Origin: JAHRAW01 sp965203265
GTDB taxonomy: Bacteria > Pseudomonadota > Gammaproteobacteria > Arenicellales > Poriferihabitantaceae
Reading direction: 5' to 3'
Assembly (NCBI GenBank): GCA_965203265.1
Contig: CBDBBV010000002.1
Span: 1,798,001 to 1,862,000 of the forward strand
Length of the DNA stretch: 64,000 nt
The notes below the pieces were generated by a model. It searched no databases and had not been told where the DNA came from. It worked only from the letters and a program-made list of their open reading frames with translations. Below, piece after piece: positions 17,481-27,707 of this stretch; within the stretch, counting starts at the first letter, position 1; every line of letters begins with the position of its first letter. Made by a program: the position numbers and the translations under genes.

Positions 17481-18830
17481 TTAAGAAAGTTCTTTGACTT
17501 TCTGCAAAAAAGATTCTATCGCTTTTATTGTTTCCTGCACGATTTGTCTTCCAAGTTCTTTCCCCTGTTTTTCATCTGTCAGTTGTTGTACAAAATTTTC
17601 ATCTTCATAGCGGAAATCATTATATTTGCAGCTCCCAAAATCTTTTGTGAGCAACCAGTACTTATTTTTACCCATACCTTCAATTTCGAGCGATACTTTA
17701 CGATATTTCTGGTAAGGCTTATCCAAATCATCATATTTATCAATCCATTTTCTATTATCGGCACTCAGTTTACTTCCATAACCATAACCACAATCATATT
17801 CTTCCTCTTCTTTTCTTATTTCTTTTCCCTCGAGAAGGGAAAAATTTAGCTGCACAGTCTGACACTCATTTTTGAAAAGTATTAACACAATAACATTTAT
17901 TCCATCTCCAGCAAGAATTTTCCAACCAATTATCGACTCTTCCTTCTCGTTCCAATTTTCATACCGAACCCCAACATACTGTTTGAAAAAATCTCCATTT
18001 TCCTTAACTGCTTCACGGATATAGTTCGATAATCGATTCTTCAATTCTTTTTGAAAAAACTCAATGAAATTCTCCAAACAGGGAACCAGTTTGAAGTTTC
18101 CGTTCTTGAAAAAAGGATTGTTTTTCATAGAAAATTCCTCCAAATGAGTTAGATAAGTCTGACCAGTAAGTTTTTTCAGTAACGATTGATACTGAAACAA
18201 AATTCCCTTGATATGTGAAATGTCTGCTTCTTCTTTCTCCTTCATGCATATCGCTAACCATTTGATAATATGATCCTTGTATGAAACCCGTAAAACTTTT
18301 TCCTTTTCAAGCCCTTCTCCAAGCATATATTCACTCGGCTCTCGTCCATCAAGCGTAAGATAAATTATCGCTATATTTTCATCTTTATAGTTCTTTTTGG
18401 CATAGGAATAATATTTTCCAATCTGCCGTTCTTGTTCCCTTGCACCTATTTTGTTCTCAATCACAACGAATTTGTCAGCGTTTTTAATCAAAATATCTAT
18501 AAACCCATCACCTGTATACGACTCTTTGGTTACTCTGAACTTAGCAAGTTCGGTTTCAGAAAATTCCCAAGTGAATTGACTCGCGTGGGTTCTCTGCAAC
18601 CTCTCGAAAAATAGCCGCAAGAAAACCGTGCCTTGGATATGCGATCCATCTGGGTTCAACAAATCGGTCAACAGGGCCGAATGCGTTTTCTCTTCATCTC
18701 TCTCCCTATCCAAAATCGAAAATATATTGAAATGCTCGCCCGTATCCCGCGCACATTCACCATATTTTTCCTTGATCAACCTGAATTGATCAAGGAAGCC
18801 TTCCAGATCACCTGTCTGTTGAATTTCCAT
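17481..18830 (-). CDS. PD-(D/E)XK nuclease superfamily protein, copy 1
   Basis: This 449-residue protein matches the PD-(D/E)XK family often annotated PDDEXK_4. The catalytic core is Asp112 in GFIDILI and Glu125-x-Lys127 in VVIENKI. The preceding HSALLTDLLNPDGSHIQGT (50-68) and the following QERQIGKYYSYAKK are family hallmarks. The coding DNA is strikingly AT-rich: the line 17701-17760 has only 18 G or C in 60. It is a paralogue of the next gene, well matched over the first 220 residues and diverged afterwards. With the adjacent DNA methyltransferase it is a candidate restriction component. Confidence 0.85.
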   Translation of the reverse strand: MEIQQTGDLEGFLDQFRLIKEKYGECARDTGEHFNIFSILDRERDEEKTHSALLTDLLNPDGSHIQGTVFLRLFFERLQRTHASQFTWEFSETELAKFRVTKESYTGDGFIDILIKNADKFVVIENKIGAREQERQIGKYYSYAKKNYKDENIAIIYLTLDGREPSEYMLGEGLEKEKVLRVSYKDHIIKWLAICMKEKEEADISHIKGILFQYQSLLKKLTGQTYLTHLEEFSMKNNPFFKNGNFKLVPCLENFIEFFQKELKNRLSNYIREAVKENGDFFKQYVGVRYENWNEKEESIIGWKILAGDGINVIVLILFKNECQTVQLNFSLLEGKEIRKEEEEYDCGYGYGSKLSADNRKWIDKYDDLDKPYQKYRKVSLEIEGMGKNKYWLLTKDFGSCKYNDFRYEDENFVQQLTDEKQGKELGRQIVQETIKAIESFLQKVKELS

Positions 18831-18884
18831 CGCTACTACTCACATCAATGTCCGCCATTCGTTCGGAAACACATTTCGTGGCTA

Positions 18885-20156
18885 TTATTGGACTTGTTCC
18901 AGAAATGATTTTATCGATCTTGTTACTGTGGCAACGATTTCTTTCCCAAACTTCCTTCCCCTCTCTGCATTTTGCAATTTTCCTGCTTCATACTCCCAAT
19001 TACGCGAGCTCATTGTGGCCCCTCTAACCGAATCATTTTTCATGCCTTCAACGTTAAGTGCCGCCTTAAGATATTTCTGGCAAGTTGCATTTGGGTACTT
19101 ATCCATGCGGTGTCCCGATATATTACCATCATCTGTCTCGATATTGTCTCCCTCATAAAGGTAAAGAGAAAAATAACATTTATCCTTCCAATGATCCAAC
19201 AAGGCAATCACATTTACACCATCGCTATAATCAATTTTCCATCTCCCCAATACTTCATTATCCTTCCATTTCTTCAATTCTTCTTTAGTACTTCTTACTT
19301 TAATTTTCACGTATTTGTTGAAAAAATCTCTCTCATTTTCCGAATCGATCGCTTCGCGAATATATTGCCAACACCGAGTGGGCAATTCCTTCTTGAAAGA
19401 TGCGATAGATTTCTCCAAAGCACCAACCAATTTATGGTTGTCGTTCTTGAAAAAAAGATCGTTGGTTTCCATAATAAATTCCTCACGATAAGTTTGGTCG
19501 GTAAGTGCTTTCAGTAACGATTGATACTGAAACAAGGTTTCTCTGATATGTGGAATGCGCACCACTTCTTTCAAACAGCCATCCAACCACTTGATAATAT
19601 GATCTCGATATGAAACCCGCAAAACTTCGTCTTCTCCAAGTTTTGTGCCGCGGGTATATTCACTGGCTTCATCCCCCTCAAGCGTGAGGTAGATTACCAC
19701 TATATTCTCATCCGCATAATTTTCTTTGGCATAATCATAATATCGACCAAGTTGCCGTTCCTGATCCCCCGCATAAATCTTGTTCTCAATCACAACGCAT
19801 TTGTCGTTTTTTTCGATGAGAATATCTATGCGCCCACCGCCCACATCGGCCTCTGCAATTACACTGAACTGAGCAAGTTCGATTTCGGACAATTCCCATT
19901 TGACTCGACTCTCGCAATCTTCCCGCAACATCTCGAAAAACAACCGCAAGAAAACCGTGCCCTGATCGTGCGACCCTTTCGGATTCAACAAATCGGCAAG
20001 TAGCGCAGAATGCCGTATCTCCCTGCTCTCCATGCCCAAGATCGAAAACACATTGAAATTCTCACCCGTAACCCGCGCCACAGCATCATATTTTTCCTTG
20101 ATCAACCTGAATTGACGAAGGAAATTTTCCATCTTTTCAACCTGTTCGATTTCCAT
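18885..20156 (-). CDS. PD-(D/E)XK nuclease superfamily protein, copy 2
   Basis: This 423-residue paralogue of the preceding nuclease has catalytic Asp111 (GGRIDILI) and Glu124-x-Lys126 (VVIENKI), plus HSALLADLLNPKGSHDQGT and the same N-terminal helix (FLRQFRLIKEKYD). The C-terminal half differs from copy 1, as expected if it sets different specificity or partners. The ATG at 20156 aligns with copy 1; the longer open frame would overlap the methyltransferase gene, whose stop is eight bases away. The order methyltransferase, nuclease, nuclease on one strand suggests one operon. Confidence 0.86.
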   Translation of the reverse strand: MEIEQVEKMENFLRQFRLIKEKYDAVARVTGENFNVFSILGMESREIRHSALLADLLNPKGSHDQGTVFLRLFFEMLREDCESRVKWELSEIELAQFSVIAEADVGGGRIDILIEKNDKCVVIENKIYAGDQERQLGRYYDYAKENYADENIVVIYLTLEGDEASEYTRGTKLGEDEVLRVSYRDHIIKWLDGCLKEVVRIPHIRETLFQYQSLLKALTDQTYREEFIMETNDLFFKNDNHKLVGALEKSIASFKKELPTRCWQYIREAIDSENERDFFNKYVKIKVRSTKEELKKWKDNEVLGRWKIDYSDGVNVIALLDHWKDKCYFSLYLYEGDNIETDDGNISGHRMDKYPNATCQKYLKAALNVEGMKNDSVRGATMSSRNWEYEAGKLQNAERGRKFGKEIVATVTRSIKSFLEQVQ

Positions 20157-20163
20157 AGCAGTT

Positions 20164-20184
20164 CTACACTCCCAACAACGGCGC
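20164..20184. repeat. Direct repeat of the hppA 3' end (copy 1, methyltransferase end)
   Basis: The 21 bases match 21080-21100 at 20 positions. Both copies form the last codons (APLLGV) and TAG stop of the gene they belong to. The copies flank the methyltransferase gene in direct orientation. Confidence 0.75.
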
Positions 20185-21000
20185 GGTCGGATCGTAAATA
20201 GGCTTGCCCATCGGTCGGGTGCGCAGCTCCCCCGCGTCAAGCGCCCGTACCCGCGCCCGGGCTATCTGCACATATTCTTCCACGATATCGCAGCCATAGC
20301 CTCGTCGTCCATGCTTGAGTGCGGCGATCACCGCCGATCCCACACCCATATACGGATCGAAGACGGCATCATCTTCGTCGGTCATCGAAAGGATCAGGCG
20401 TTCGACTAGTTCGACGGGGAACTGGCATGGGTGAATCGTCTTCTCCGGATGATTGTTTTTGACATTCGGAAACTCCCACACATCACTCGGATTCTTTCCC
20501 TTGGGGTTGCCCGACAACTTCCCCGCATTCGGCCCCTTGAAATGTTTCTTGTTCGGGTATTTGGACGGTACCCGAATCGGATCCAGATGCCAGATGTAGT
20601 CGTTGCCCTTGGTCCACCAATTGATCGTCTCGTAGCGACCGGAAAGTCGCTTGGTGCAATGCAAGCCGTGTCCGAAATGCCAGATGATTCGATTGCGAAG
20701 TTTCAGCCCTTGGGCGCGGAACAATGGATACAACAGCGTATCGAGCGGCACGATCTCTCCGCTTTCAACATAGTTGCCGACCTGCCAGCAGAGCGAACCT
20801 CGACCGTGCAACAGGCGGGCGCATTCGCGAATAACCTGCTCCTGCGCCGCGAGATATTCGTCCAGAGTTGATTTCCCTTCGTAGGATTTGCCGAGATTGT
20901 AGGGTGGGGAAGTAACGATCAGATTGAACATCCCATCGGGCAGACGCGCCATGAATGGCACATTGTCCGAACAGGCGAGGACGACTCGCTCACGCATCAT
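20164..21000 (-). CDS. Site-specific DNA methyltransferase, beta class (N4-cytosine or N6-adenine)
   Basis: The 278-residue protein has the beta-class order: catalytic TSPPY at 30-34 first, SAM-binding DPYMGVGSA at 215-223 last, with an internal recognition region (ETINWWTKGNDYIWHL, NPKGKNPSDVWEFPNVK). The start may be either of two adjacent ATGs (21000 or 20997). Base composition is closer to the host than the nuclease genes. Its final codons (PLLGV and stop) are a 20/21-base copy of the hppA 3' end 0.9 kb away. It is probably the protective half of a restriction-modification unit; target sequence unknown. Confidence 0.88.
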   Translation of the reverse strand: MMRERVVLACSDNVPFMARLPDGMFNLIVTSPPYNLGKSYEGKSTLDEYLAAQEQVIRECARLLHGRGSLCWQVGNYVESGEIVPLDTLLYPLFRAQGLKLRNRIIWHFGHGLHCTKRLSGRYETINWWTKGNDYIWHLDPIRVPSKYPNKKHFKGPNAGKLSGNPKGKNPSDVWEFPNVKNNHPEKTIHPCQFPVELVERLILSMTDEDDAVFDPYMGVGSAVIAALKHGRRGYGCDIVEEYVQIARARVRALDAGELRTRPMGKPIYDPTAPLLGV

Positions 21001-21079
21001 GGTTCGGCATCGGCACAGCAACCGCCTCCCGCGCCGGCAGGATCCGCGTTGCCACTCCAGCGACAACGCCCCGCATCCC

Positions 21080-23092
<2,013 letters not shown>

Positions 23093-23139
23093 GGAATCTA
23101 CTCCTGAGATAATTGGCGGGGAAAAATCGAAGGCGGCGG

Positions 23140-23168
23140 ACTATAGCCCCGTTGCCGCCTCGTGGCAA
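23140..23168 (-). promoter_or_regulatory. Predicted sigma-70 promoter of hppA
   Basis: On the minus strand TTGCCA (23163-23168) and TATAGT (23140-23145) are separated by exactly 17 bases. The -10 is followed by CCGCCGCC, as at dprA. The element lies 48 bases before the hppA ATG. Confidence 0.6.
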
Positions 23169-23222
23169 CAGGCAGGCGGTGATGAATCGATCCGGTTTCC
23201 TTGCCGCCGCCGCGCTCGGCGG

Positions 23223-23969
23223 CTAACTGCACTTGCTCTCCCCGCAGTTGAGGCAGGTCAGGCAGTTGTCCATTACCACCATGGCCTTGGTGTGGCATTT
23301 GCCGCACAACGACGCGCCTTCGGGGAAGACGCCTTCCTCCCCCTCGACCGGATCGGGGCTGATGGCCTGCTGTTGTTGCAGTTCCCGGCGCTTCTGATCG
23401 ATCAACCGCCGTTGGTGCTCGTCGAGGGCGGGGGCGGCGATCATGCCGATCATCTGCAGGTGGGAGGCGATGGCGTCGCCGATCTCGGCAACCAGAGACG
23501 GCATGAATTTGCCGCCGCGGCGAAAGTAGCCGCCCTTCGGGTCGAACACGCTACGCAATTCCTGCACCAAGAAGGTTACATCGCCGCCCTTGCGGAATAC
23601 CGCCGAGACGATCAGGGTGAGGGCGGAAATCCATTGGTAGTGATCCATGTTCTTGGAATTGATGAACATCTCGAACGGGCGGCGGCGCTCGTAGGGCGTG
23701 CCCGGATTGAGCACGATGTCGTTGATGGTGATGTAGAACGCATGCTCGGACACCGGCGTCTTGATCTTGTAAGTACTGCCCACCAGCATTTCCGGGCGCT
23801 CGACCTTTTCGTGCATGTGCGCGATGTTGTCGCCGCTCGGCTTGGGCGATTCGGCGGAGGCGGGCGGTGTTGCGGGCGGCGCGGCGGATGCGGCGGCGGC
23901 TACGTCCACTTCCGCTTCCGGCTTGACGATGTCGAAACCGATGATCTTGCGTTCGATCTTGATGCTCAT
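23223..23969 (-). CDS. nrdJb: NrdJb: C-terminal TSCPD/zinc subunit of split class II ribonucleotide reductase
   Basis: This 248-residue protein corresponds to the C-terminal part of adenosylcobalamin-dependent reductases that Pseudomonas also encodes as a separate NrdJb. The middle shows the TSCPD-type region (FEMFINSKNMDHYQWISALT, LVQELRSVFDPKGG). The C terminus has Cys pairs (CGKCH, CLTCLNCGESKC) for zinc or thiol relay. A Pro/Ala-rich linker spans about residues 22-45. It starts 29 bases after nrdJa ends, so the subunits are surely co-expressed. The CxxxC-like tail probably re-reduces the active site. Confidence 0.88.
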   Translation of the reverse strand: MSIKIERKIIGFDIVKPEAEVDVAAAASAAPPATPPASAESPKPSGDNIAHMHEKVERPEMLVGSTYKIKTPVSEHAFYITINDIVLNPGTPYERRRPFEMFINSKNMDHYQWISALTLIVSAVFRKGGDVTFLVQELRSVFDPKGGYFRRGGKFMPSLVAEIGDAIASHLQMIGMIAAPALDEHQRRLIDQKRRELQQQQAISPDPVEGEEGVFPEGASLCGKCHTKAMVVMDNCLTCLNCGESKCS

Positions 23970-23998
23970 GTTGTTGTCTCCCGAAATGTCGGCGACGG

Positions 23999-26173
23999 CT
24001 AGAACCTGCCGTAGTAGCCTTCCTTCAAGGCGTCAAAAAGATTGGCGGCGGTATGCGTCTCGCCGTCGTATTCGATTTCCTCGTCGCCCTTGAGCTCGAG
24101 AGTACTGCCGTCGTCCAGAGCGAAGCGGTATCTGGTGTTCTCCAGATCCGCCTTCTTCACCAGCACGCCCTGAAATCGTTCCGGATTGAAACGAAAGGTG
24201 GTGCAGCCCTTGAGCCCTTTTTCCCAAGCGTATCGATAGATGTCCTGAAATTCCTCGAAGGGAAAATCGGTCGGCACGTTGGCGGTTTTCGAGATGGATG
24301 AATCGATCCACTTTTGCGCCGCGGCCTGTACATCCACATGCTGTTTCGGGGTGATGTCGGCGGCGGTGACGAAATAGTCCGGCAGAACGTTGTTCGGATC
24401 ATCGGCAGCCACGCCCGCATCGGCGTTCACTAAGCGGCGATACGCCAGCAGCTCGTAGGAATACACCTCCACCTTCTGCTTGGTTTTCTTGCCCGCCTGA
24501 ATCACATTGCGGCTGTACTGGTGGGCGAAGGACGGCTCGATGCCATTGCTGACATTGTTGCCCAGCGACAGGCTGATGGTGCCGGTCGGAGCGATGGAAG
24601 TGTGGTGGGTGTAGCGGCAACCGCGCTCGGCGATGGCGTCGCGCAACGCCTGCGGAAACTGCTGCATATAGCGGCTGTAGCGGCTCATCAGCACCGCGCC
24701 CTGGACCCGGTCGCCAACCCGCCAGCCATCCTCTGCCATCTCCGGGCGGCGCGCCAGCATCTCGGTGGTTACCGAAAATTCCTGCTCGAGAAGCGGCGCG
24801 CAGCCCTTTTCCTCGGCGAGTTTGATGCCGGTCTCCCAGCCCACCGTGGCCATCTCCCGCGCGACCCGCTCGGTGAACGCGAGGGACGCCTCGCCGCCGT
24901 AGCGCATGCGCAGCATGGTCAGCGCCGAACCCAAGCCGAGAAACCCCATGCCGTGGCGGCGCTTGTGCATGATCTCGTCGCGCTGAGGGGAAAGGGGCAG
25001 TTCGTTCACCTCCACCACGTTGTCCAACATGCGCGAAAAGACGGCGACCACCTCGCGGTATTTCTCGAAGTTGAAACTCGCCTCGTCGGAAAACGGATTC
25101 TCCACAAACCGCGTCAGGTTGACCGAGCCGAGCAGACAGGCGCCGTAGGGCGGCAGCGGCTGCTCGCCGCAGGGGTTGGTGGCGCGGATGTTTTCGCAGA
25201 ACCAGTTGTTGTTCATGGCGTTGATGCGATCGATCAGGATGAAGCCGGGCTCGGCATAGTCGTAGGTCGATTGCATGATCAGATGCCACAGGCGGCGCGC
25301 CGCCACCGAGCCGTACACCCGGCAGGCCACCTGACCGAGGTCGTTGACCACATAGTCGTCGCTGCTCGGCCAGCGGCGCCAGACGAGTTCGTGGTCGCCG
25401 CCCTCCACTTCCCGGACGGTTGCCGGAAACGACAGTTTCCACTCGGCATCGTCGCCGACCGCCTGCATGAATTCGTCGGTGATCAGACAGGACAGGTTGA
25501 ACTGGCGCAATCTCCCGTCCTCGCGCTTGGCGCGCACGAACGCCTCGATGTCCGGATGGCTGATGTCGAAGGTGCCCATCTGCGCGCCGCGCCGGCCGCC
25601 GGCGGAGGAGACGGTGAAACACATGGAATCGAAGATATCCATGAAGGACAGCGGGCCGGAAGTGTAGGCACCGGCGCCGCTGACGAAAGCGCCTCGGGGG
25701 CGCAGGGTGGAGAATTCATAGCCGATGCCGCAACCGGCCTTGAGGGTCAAGCCGGCTTCGTGCACCGAGGCCAACACGCCATCCATGGAATCCGGCAGGG
25801 TGCGCGACACGGTGCAGTTGATCGTGCTGGTGGCGGGCTTGTGGTGGCGCGCGCCGGCGTTGGCGATGATTCGCCCGGCCGGAGTGGCGCCGTTTTGCAG
25901 TGCCCAGAGGAATTTTTCATGCCAGTGCCGCTGGTTGTCTTCGCCGATTTCCACCGCCGCCAGCGCCCGCGCAACGCGCTCGAAAGTGGCATCGATATCC
26001 GCGTCCAACGGCGCGCCGTCCATGGTCTTCAGGCGATATTTCTGATCCCAGATATCGAGGGAAGTGGGTTGCAGTTCGAGCGGCGCGGCGGGCGCCTGCC
26101 GGAAAAGGCGATAGGCTGCCGCGTCGGTCTCTTTAATATCGGTGTCGCGCTGTGCGCCTGATGAATTCGGCAT
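23999..26173 (-). CDS. nrdJa: NrdJa: catalytic subunit of class II (B12-dependent) ribonucleotide reductase
   Basis: This 724-residue subunit reduces ribonucleotides using adenosylcobalamin, so it works with or without oxygen. The active-site motif NPCGEQPLPPYGACLLGSV and the 10-stranded barrel signatures (AGCGIGYEFSTLRP, CTVSRTLPDSMDG, GTISLSLGNNVSNGIEPSF) are present. The thiol-relay tail is absent and supplied by NrdJb downstream. The start at 26173 leaves a leader of about 170 bases to the predicted promoter with NrdR-like boxes. No B12 riboswitch was recognised in the leader. Confidence 0.93.
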   Translation of the reverse strand: MPNSSGAQRDTDIKETDAAAYRLFRQAPAAPLELQPTSLDIWDQKYRLKTMDGAPLDADIDATFERVARALAAVEIGEDNQRHWHEKFLWALQNGATPAGRIIANAGARHHKPATSTINCTVSRTLPDSMDGVLASVHEAGLTLKAGCGIGYEFSTLRPRGAFVSGAGAYTSGPLSFMDIFDSMCFTVSSAGGRRGAQMGTFDISHPDIEAFVRAKREDGRLRQFNLSCLITDEFMQAVGDDAEWKLSFPATVREVEGGDHELVWRRWPSSDDYVVNDLGQVACRVYGSVAARRLWHLIMQSTYDYAEPGFILIDRINAMNNNWFCENIRATNPCGEQPLPPYGACLLGSVNLTRFVENPFSDEASFNFEKYREVVAVFSRMLDNVVEVNELPLSPQRDEIMHKRRHGMGFLGLGSALTMLRMRYGGEASLAFTERVAREMATVGWETGIKLAEEKGCAPLLEQEFSVTTEMLARRPEMAEDGWRVGDRVQGAVLMSRYSRYMQQFPQALRDAIAERGCRYTHHTSIAPTGTISLSLGNNVSNGIEPSFAHQYSRNVIQAGKKTKQKVEVYSYELLAYRRLVNADAGVAADDPNNVLPDYFVTAADITPKQHVDVQAAAQKWIDSSISKTANVPTDFPFEEFQDIYRYAWEKGLKGCTTFRFNPERFQGVLVKKADLENTRYRFALDDGSTLELKGDEEIEYDGETHTAANLFDALKEGYYGRF

Positions 26174-26325
26174 GATTTTCGTGACGGTTCTGTTTGGTTC
26201 GCTCTACCCATGCCCGCCCGCTTCGGGCGCGCCGGACGCCTCCTCGAGAAACCCCCGTTTTCCCTGCCAAACGGCTGTCTCGGCGGCAACCGGCAATCTG
26301 CGAAAATCGCTGTTTGCCTCGTTAA

Positions 26326-26383
26326 ACACCATATATTGGGGTTTAAGTCGCGATAGTACACCAATATGTAGGGTGTTTGTCAA
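26326..26383 (-). promoter_or_regulatory. nrdJ promoter with two NrdR-box-like sites
   Basis: On the minus strand TTGACA (26378-26383) and TGTACT (26355-26360) are 17 bases apart. Two sites resemble the NrdR consensus ACACWATATATWGTGT: 26326-26341 (ACACCATATATTGGGG on the plus strand, 13 of 16) and 26359-26374 (11 of 16). Their centres are 33 bases apart, about three helical turns, and one lies between the -35 and -10 boxes. The layout is that of an NrdR-repressed reductase promoter. Confidence 0.7.
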
Positions 26384-26404
26384 AACCATTTCCCGCTGTC
26401 TCAC

Positions 26405-27415
26405 TCAATCGTCCAGCGCCGACAGCACCCGCTCGGGCCGCAGTTGCCGAAGACAGTCGAGGTGGCCGAGGGGGCATTCCCGCTGGAAGCAGGGGCTGCA
26501 TTTCAGGCGCAGGTTGAGGAGTTCGCAGTTGTCGCTCAGCGGCGGGGTGAATGCATCGCTGGACGAGCCGTAGATGGCGATCACGCGGCAGCCGATGGCC
26601 GCGGCGACATGCATTAGGCCGGAATCGTTGGTTACCGCACAGCGCGCCAGCGACATCAGATCGATGGCCTCGCCGAGGGTGGTGCGGCCGCTGAGATCGG
26701 CACAACGTTGTCGGCAAATTCGGTTGATGCGTTGGCAGATCGCCCGATCGTTTTGCGAGCCGAACAGCCACACCTGCCAACCCTGCTGCAGCTGCTCCTC
26801 GGCCACTTCAGCGAAATACTCCGCCGGCCAGCGTTTGGCCGGGCCGTACTCGGCGCCGGGGCACAGCGCCAGAATCCGCGTGGTCGGCGCATCGACTTCG
26901 AGGCCGAAGCGCGCCGCGGTTTGGCTGACCAGATCCCGCTCCACCACTAGCGCCGGATGGGGAATATGTGCGCTCGGCGGCGCCGATTTCGGCAGGCCGA
27001 GGGCGACGAAACGCTGGGCATTCACCGGCAACGCCTGCCGATCGAGGAGGCGGATGTCGTTCAGCAACCCCCAGCGCTGCTCGCCGAGATAGCCGGTGCG
27101 CACGGGAATCTTCGCAAACCACGGCACCAGTGCGGATTTGAAGGAGCCCGGCAGGACGATGGCGCGGTGGAAATTCGACCGCCTGAGCGCCCGCCCCAAC
27201 TTGCGGCGCACGCTCAGGCCGAGTTGGCCGTGCCCCACGGGCAGGCGGACGGTGCCGCCGACTTCCGGCATTCGCGCCAGTATCGGCATGCTCCAGGGCG
27301 GCGCGAGTACGGTGATTTCGGCGCCCGGCTCGTCTCGCTTGAGCACCTTGAAGAGGCTCTGCGCCATGACCATGTCGCCGACCCAGGCCGGCCCCACCAC
27401 CAGAATTTTGTTCAT
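26405..27415 (-). CDS. waaF: ADP-heptose:LPS heptosyltransferase II
   Basis: This 336-residue family 9 glycosyltransferase adds the second heptose to the LPS inner core at the cytoplasmic face. It begins MNKILVVGPAWVGDMVMAQS, the WaaF nucleotide-sugar start, and has CPGAEYGPAKRWPAEYFAEV and the C-terminal VTNDSGLMHVAAAIG. A CSPCFQRECPLGHLDC cluster near residue 310 is also typical of WaaF. It follows the CHCC zinc-finger gene by 34 bases in an ilvE-zf-waaF operon order seen in other proteobacteria. Confidence 0.93.
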   Translation of the reverse strand: MNKILVVGPAWVGDMVMAQSLFKVLKRDEPGAEITVLAPPWSMPILARMPEVGGTVRLPVGHGQLGLSVRRKLGRALRRSNFHRAIVLPGSFKSALVPWFAKIPVRTGYLGEQRWGLLNDIRLLDRQALPVNAQRFVALGLPKSAPPSAHIPHPALVVERDLVSQTAARFGLEVDAPTTRILALCPGAEYGPAKRWPAEYFAEVAEEQLQQGWQVWLFGSQNDRAICQRINRICRQRCADLSGRTTLGEAIDLMSLARCAVTNDSGLMHVAAAIGCRVIAIYGSSSDAFTPPLSDNCELLNLRLKCSPCFQRECPLGHLDCLRQLRPERVLSALDD

Positions 27416-27449
27416 GGCCGCGATGTTCGGCCGGTGCCGCGCACCGGAA

Positions 27450-27692
27450 TCAGCTAGGCGTCTCCGCCGAATCGACGAGTAGGTACAACGTGCCGCAATA
27501 GGGGCAGCGCTGCTCGCCGCTCTCCATGGGCAGATAGACTCGCGGATGGGAGTCCCACAGACGCTTGCCGGGCATGGGGCAGTGCAGCGGCAGGTCGGCC
27601 GCGCTCACCTCCACCCGCCGCTGGGCGTTGGGCAGGTCGTGCGCCGCCTTGGGCGTTTGCGGTGTTTCGGATGCTTCGGACGTTTCAGACAC
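27450..27692 (-). CDS. CHCC-type zinc-finger protein
   Basis: This 80-residue protein has the zf-CHCC pattern: LPLHCPMPG, then SHPRVYLP and RCPYCGTLY. Relatives resemble the mitochondrial complex I subunit NDUFS6; the bacterial role is not settled. The GTG start at 27692 lies in a 9-bp tandem repeat, so the first 15 residues (SETSEASETPQTPK) are repeat-derived and the true start could be later, near RRVEVSAADLPLHC. It sits 15 bases after ilvE. Confidence 0.85.
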   Translation of the reverse strand: MSETSEASETPQTPKAAHDLPNAQRRVEVSAADLPLHCPMPGKRLWDSHPRVYLPMESGEQRCPYCGTLYLLVDSAETPS

Positions 27693-27699
27693 TTCGGAC
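27664..27699. repeat. Degenerate 9-bp tandem repeat at the zinc-finger gene start
   Basis: Four nonamers (GTTTCGGAT, GCTTCGGAC, GTTTCAGAC, ACTTCGGAC) span the GTG start and the gap to ilvE. The reverse-strand unit CCGAAGYRT is similar to the other 9-bp repeats. Confidence 0.65.
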
Positions 27700-27707
27700 C
27701 TCGGATC

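Noticed and set aside
24521..26161. A 546-codon plus-strand open frame opposite nrdJa
   Set aside because: It has no family features and is fully antisense to the catalytic subunit gene.
26174..26404. Cobalamin riboswitch in the nrdJ leader
   Set aside because: No conserved B12-box-like sequence was seen in the leader of about 170 bases; the visible elements are a promoter and NrdR-like boxes.
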